64,000 nt of DNA. Origin: Serratia nematodiphila DZ0503SBS1 (GTDB taxonomy: Bacteria > Pseudomonadota > Gammaproteobacteria > Enterobacterales > Enterobacteriaceae). A model generated the notes under the pieces. The model was not told the DNA's origin and made no database searches. It was given only the letters and a program-made list of their open reading frames with translations. Below are positions 61,805 to 64,000 of the stretch, in pieces. A program made the translations under genes and the position numbers. Every line of letters begins with the position of its first letter. Position 1 is the first letter of the stretch. The stretch spans positions 186,001-250,000 of the forward strand of contig NZ_JPUX01000002.1 of NCBI RefSeq assembly GCF_000738675.1. Reading direction: 5' to 3'.

Positions 61805-62908
61805 TTACAGCGCCGGCTGCCAGGCCGACTGCGGCAACAGGTACAACCCCGGCGTTTGCCGCGCCCCTGCGCCGACGATATGGCCGATGCCGGCCGCCAT
61901 CACCGCCAGCGTGACGTCGAAGGCATTGAGGCTGTCGCCGTAGCCGGCGGTCAGGTTGAACATCGAACCGTTGGCCAGCAAATAGACCGTCTTCTCATTG
62001 AGTTGGTAAGCGTTCACATAAGGCATCGGCTCGTGGTGCGGCAGGCCTTTGAGGAAGCCGACGTCGATCTCTTCCGCCACGTGTCCGACGTTGAGGATAA
62101 ACACGCCGTCCTGCGCCTGCTGCAGATGCTGCGCCGAGAGCACGTTTTTCGCGCCGGTCGCGGTGGCGATCACGTCCGCCTGCGCGACCCCGCTCGCCAG
62201 ATCCACCACCTGCCAGCCGTCATAACGCGCCTGCAGCGCACGCGCCGGATCGATTTCCGCCACCATCACCTGGCCGCCGTAGGCCCTGGCCGCGGCCGCC
62301 GTTCCCTGCCCGACCAGACCGTAGCCAATCACCAGCACGCGCTTTTCATGCAGCGTCAAATGGGTGGTCTGGAAGAAGGTGTGCCAGGCGGTCAGCCCAA
62401 CCATATGCCGATTGTGCAGCCCTTCTTTCACCGGCAGATCGTCCCAGTTGAAGATCGGGTAGCGCGGCGCCACGCCGTTTAACCGATTGATGCCCGATCC
62501 GGTGGCCTCCAGCCCGGCGACGATCTGCGGGCCGTTCGGCGATTGGTGCAAACGGGTGGTCAAATCCGCTCCCATTTCACACAGGTGGGTCGGCTGCCAG
62601 GCCAACGCGCGATCGAAAGATTCCGACCATTCGCCGGCGCTCATGTCACGCCAGGCATAGGCCTGCGCGCCCCGCCGTTCCAGCCAGGCCACCACGTCGT
62701 CCTGCACCGTAGTGGGATTGCAGGTAGTCAGGAAGATCGCTGCGCCCTTGTCCAGCAGGCCGGCCACCAGCGGCGCCATTTTCAGATCCAGGTGCATATT
62801 GCACGCCAGCCGCACCCCGTGCAGGTCCGGCAACGCCGCCACCGCCGCCCGGGTGCGCGGCATATGACGCGTCGCCCAGCTCAATTCGCTCTCAAAATCC
62901 TGATACAT
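61805..62908 (-). CDS. divergent S-adenosylhomocysteine-hydrolase-like protein
   Basis: 367 residues, shorter than true SAHH (about 430-480). The NAD site is LVIGYGLVGQGTAAAARAYG near residue 196, and ILNVGHVAEEIDV is the equivalent of NIGHFDVEID. The substrate domain differs: the usual LDDGGDLT reads CEMGADLTTRL, and the catalytic SKFDN region reads KEGLHNR, losing the lysine and aspartate. A similar mutated protein could act as a dehydrogenase-like sensor or a modified hydrolase. Enterobacteria normally recycle SAH via Pfs/LuxS. GAGGAG SD at the start. Confidence 0.8.
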   Translation of the reverse strand: MYQDFESELSWATRHMPRTRAAVAALPDLHGVRLACNMHLDLKMAPLVAGLLDKGAAIFLTTCNPTTVQDDVVAWLERRGAQAYAWRDMSAGEWSESFDRALAWQPTHLCEMGADLTTRLHQSPNGPQIVAGLEATGSGINRLNGVAPRYPIFNWDDLPVKEGLHNRHMVGLTAWHTFFQTTHLTLHEKRVLVIGYGLVGQGTAAAARAYGGQVMVAEIDPARALQARYDGWQVVDLASGVAQADVIATATGAKNVLSAQHLQQAQDGVFILNVGHVAEEIDVGFLKGLPHHEPMPYVNAYQLNEKTVYLLANGSMFNLTAGYGDSLNAFDVTLAVMAAGIGHIVGAGARQTPGLYLLPQSAWQPAL

Positions 62909-62953
62909 CCGTTGCTCCTCTGATGCGCCCCGCCGCCAGGCGTGGCAAAAAAG

Positions 62954-63898
62954 TTATCCCGCGCGGCCGAGCCGGCGGATCGCCTGCGGCGACAGGCCAA
63001 ATACGCGGATAAACGCCCGCCTCATGCGTTCCGGATCGCTGAACCCCACCGAACGGGCGATCGCTTCCAGCGGCTCGGCGCTCTCTTCGATGCGCACCCT
63101 GGCCGCCTCGACCCGCAATTGCTCGACCACCTTGGCCGGCGTCTGCCCGGTTTCAGCGCGGAACAGCCGACCGAACTGACGCTCGCTCAGGCAGGCGACG
63201 TCGGCCAGATCCGCCACCGACAGCGGCTGGTGCAAATGTTCGCGCGCGTACGACAGCGCGGCGCGCATGCGATCCGACGACGGGTTCAGCGCCAGCAACA
63301 GCGAATACTGCGACTGCCCGCCGGGGCGGCGGTGATAGACCACCAGCTGCCGCGCCACGGCCGCCGCCAGGGTGGCGCCCAGATCGTCCTCGATCAGCGC
63401 CAGCGCCAGATCGATGCCGGCGCTGATGCCCGCCGAGGTCCAGATATCGCCGTCGCGGATGAAAATGCGGTTGCTGTCGACGCGGATACGCGGATAACTC
63501 TGCTGCAGCCGCGCCGCATGATACCAGTGAGTGGTGGCGCGTTTGCCGTCCAGCAGCCCGCAGGCCGCCAGAATAAACGCCCCGGTGCACACGCTGGCGA
63601 TGCGCCGCGCTCGTCGGCGTTGGTTGGCCAGGAACGCCGCCAGCGCCGGTGACTGCGCCGCCATCACGTTGCCGCTGCCGCCGGACACCACCAACGTATC
63701 AAAACGCTCGTCGCCGCACGGCTGCGTGGCGATTTCCACCCCGGCCGAGCTGGCGACCATACCGCCCTGCGGCGAAATCGCCACGCAGCGGTAGGCCGAC
63801 GGGTCAGTGAACTGGTTGACGTTATCGAACGCCGCCAGCGGGCCGGCAAAGTCCAGCAGGTTGAAACCGGGAAAAACCACAAAACCGATCGTTTTCAT
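62954..63898 (-). CDS. GlxA-type transcriptional regulator (DJ-1/PfpI plus AraC)
   Basis: 314 residues. The N-terminal DJ-1/PfpI domain has IGFVVFPGFNLLDFAGPLAA and the elbow RIASVCTGAFILAACGLLDG near residue 99. The C-terminal AraC domain has two HTHs: LSVADLADVACLSERQFGRLF and LEAIARSVGFSDPERMRRAF. It lies 45 bp upstream of the SAHH-like gene on the same strand and may control it and itself. Confidence 0.88.
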   Translation of the reverse strand: MKTIGFVVFPGFNLLDFAGPLAAFDNVNQFTDPSAYRCVAISPQGGMVASSAGVEIATQPCGDERFDTLVVSGGSGNVMAAQSPALAAFLANQRRRARRIASVCTGAFILAACGLLDGKRATTHWYHAARLQQSYPRIRVDSNRIFIRDGDIWTSAGISAGIDLALALIEDDLGATLAAAVARQLVVYHRRPGGQSQYSLLLALNPSSDRMRAALSYAREHLHQPLSVADLADVACLSERQFGRLFRAETGQTPAKVVEQLRVEAARVRIEESAEPLEAIARSVGFSDPERMRRAFIRVFGLSPQAIRRLGRAG

Positions 63899-63989
63899 GA
63901 TGGCGCTTTTTGAGGGTTATCTGTCATATCAGCCAAATGCAGGGCGGCTATTATGGCTCAGGTCCAACGATAAAAATGAGGCGAATGTC

Positions 63990-64000
63990 ATGTCTGAACC
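63990..64000 (+). CDS. start of a gene cut by the window edge
   Basis: ATG 63990 begins M-S-E and runs off the right end. GAGGCG lies eight bases upstream, and the gene is divergent from the GlxA-type regulator. Identity cannot be determined from four codons; ATG 63976 is an alternative. Confidence 0.3.

Overview
The window is a stretch of enterobacterial chromosome. Its homologues of yohC, yohP, yedI, pbpG, dld, bglX, nlpA, yajD, cdh, ddlA, eamA, lsrG and lsrK, combined with roughly 60% G+C and dense coding, point to Serratia (S. marcescens group). That assignment is inferred from recognised protein sequences; no search was run. There are no rRNA or tRNA genes, no CRISPR array, no insertion sequence and no prophage. 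It is mostly accessory metabolism, transport and regulation set between conserved housekeeping genes.

Layout. 1-2.9 kb: a phosphonate-type ABC importer (phnC-phnD-phnE-phnE2, minus strand) with a candidate Pho box. 2.9-4.1 kb: an auxiliary tryptophanyl-tRNA synthetase behind a complete trp-type attenuator with a Trp-Trp leader peptide. 4.2-8.5 kb: single enzymes (3-hydroxyisobutyrate dehydrogenase-like, isochorismatase-like, SUFU-like, MpaB/DUF2236, a YjaB-like acetyltransferase). 8.5-11.4 kb: a metNIQ-like importer behind a structured leader. 11.4-13 kb: a TetR regulator and two tandem DUF1471 proteins whose promoters carry the same operator pair. 13.1-16.3 kb: a DapF homologue with both catalytic cysteines changed to serine, an SLC13-type carrier and a MarR-GNAT fusion. 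16.7-22.3 kb: cytoplasmic alpha-amylase, RIO kinase, AraC regulator, LysE and EamA exporters, and LsrG. 22.4-24 kb: lsrK, interrupted by a frameshift. 24.2-28 kb: MFS exporter, LysR, YajD, and a ParA plus small DNA-binding partner pair behind AT-rich repeats.

28-32.7 kb: an operon of MarR regulator, tri-haem cytochrome c, 2Fe-2S subunit and Tat-exported molybdopterin subunit, probably a periplasmic aldehyde or N-heterocycle oxidase feeding electrons to cytochromes. 32.8-47 kb: cdh, an alpha/beta hydrolase, an O-methyltransferase, bglX, an aminotransferase next to an amino-acid binding protein, ddl, a ParD-like/methionine aminopeptidase operon and dld. 47-50 kb: a Fur-box-linked siderophore-type ABC importer. 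50-51.2 kb: an EamA-family exporter behind a small Val/Ala-rich ORF and mutually exclusive hairpins. 51.2-64 kb: yohC, two acetyltransferases, a DUF1460 lipoprotein, nlpA, a solitary PemK/MazF-like toxin, a TipA-type MerR regulator, several GNATs, yohP, yedI, pbpG, a divergent S-adenosylhomocysteine-hydrolase-like protein and a GlxA-type regulator.

The strongest regulatory finding is the trpS2 attenuator. Other loci deserving follow-up are the DUF1471 pair with duplicated operators, the ParA/partner pair with a 14-bp repeat shared with a site 18 kb away, the ParD-like/MAP operon, the structured leader of the 50-kb exporter, the cysteine-less DapF homologue and the divergent SAHH-like enzyme.
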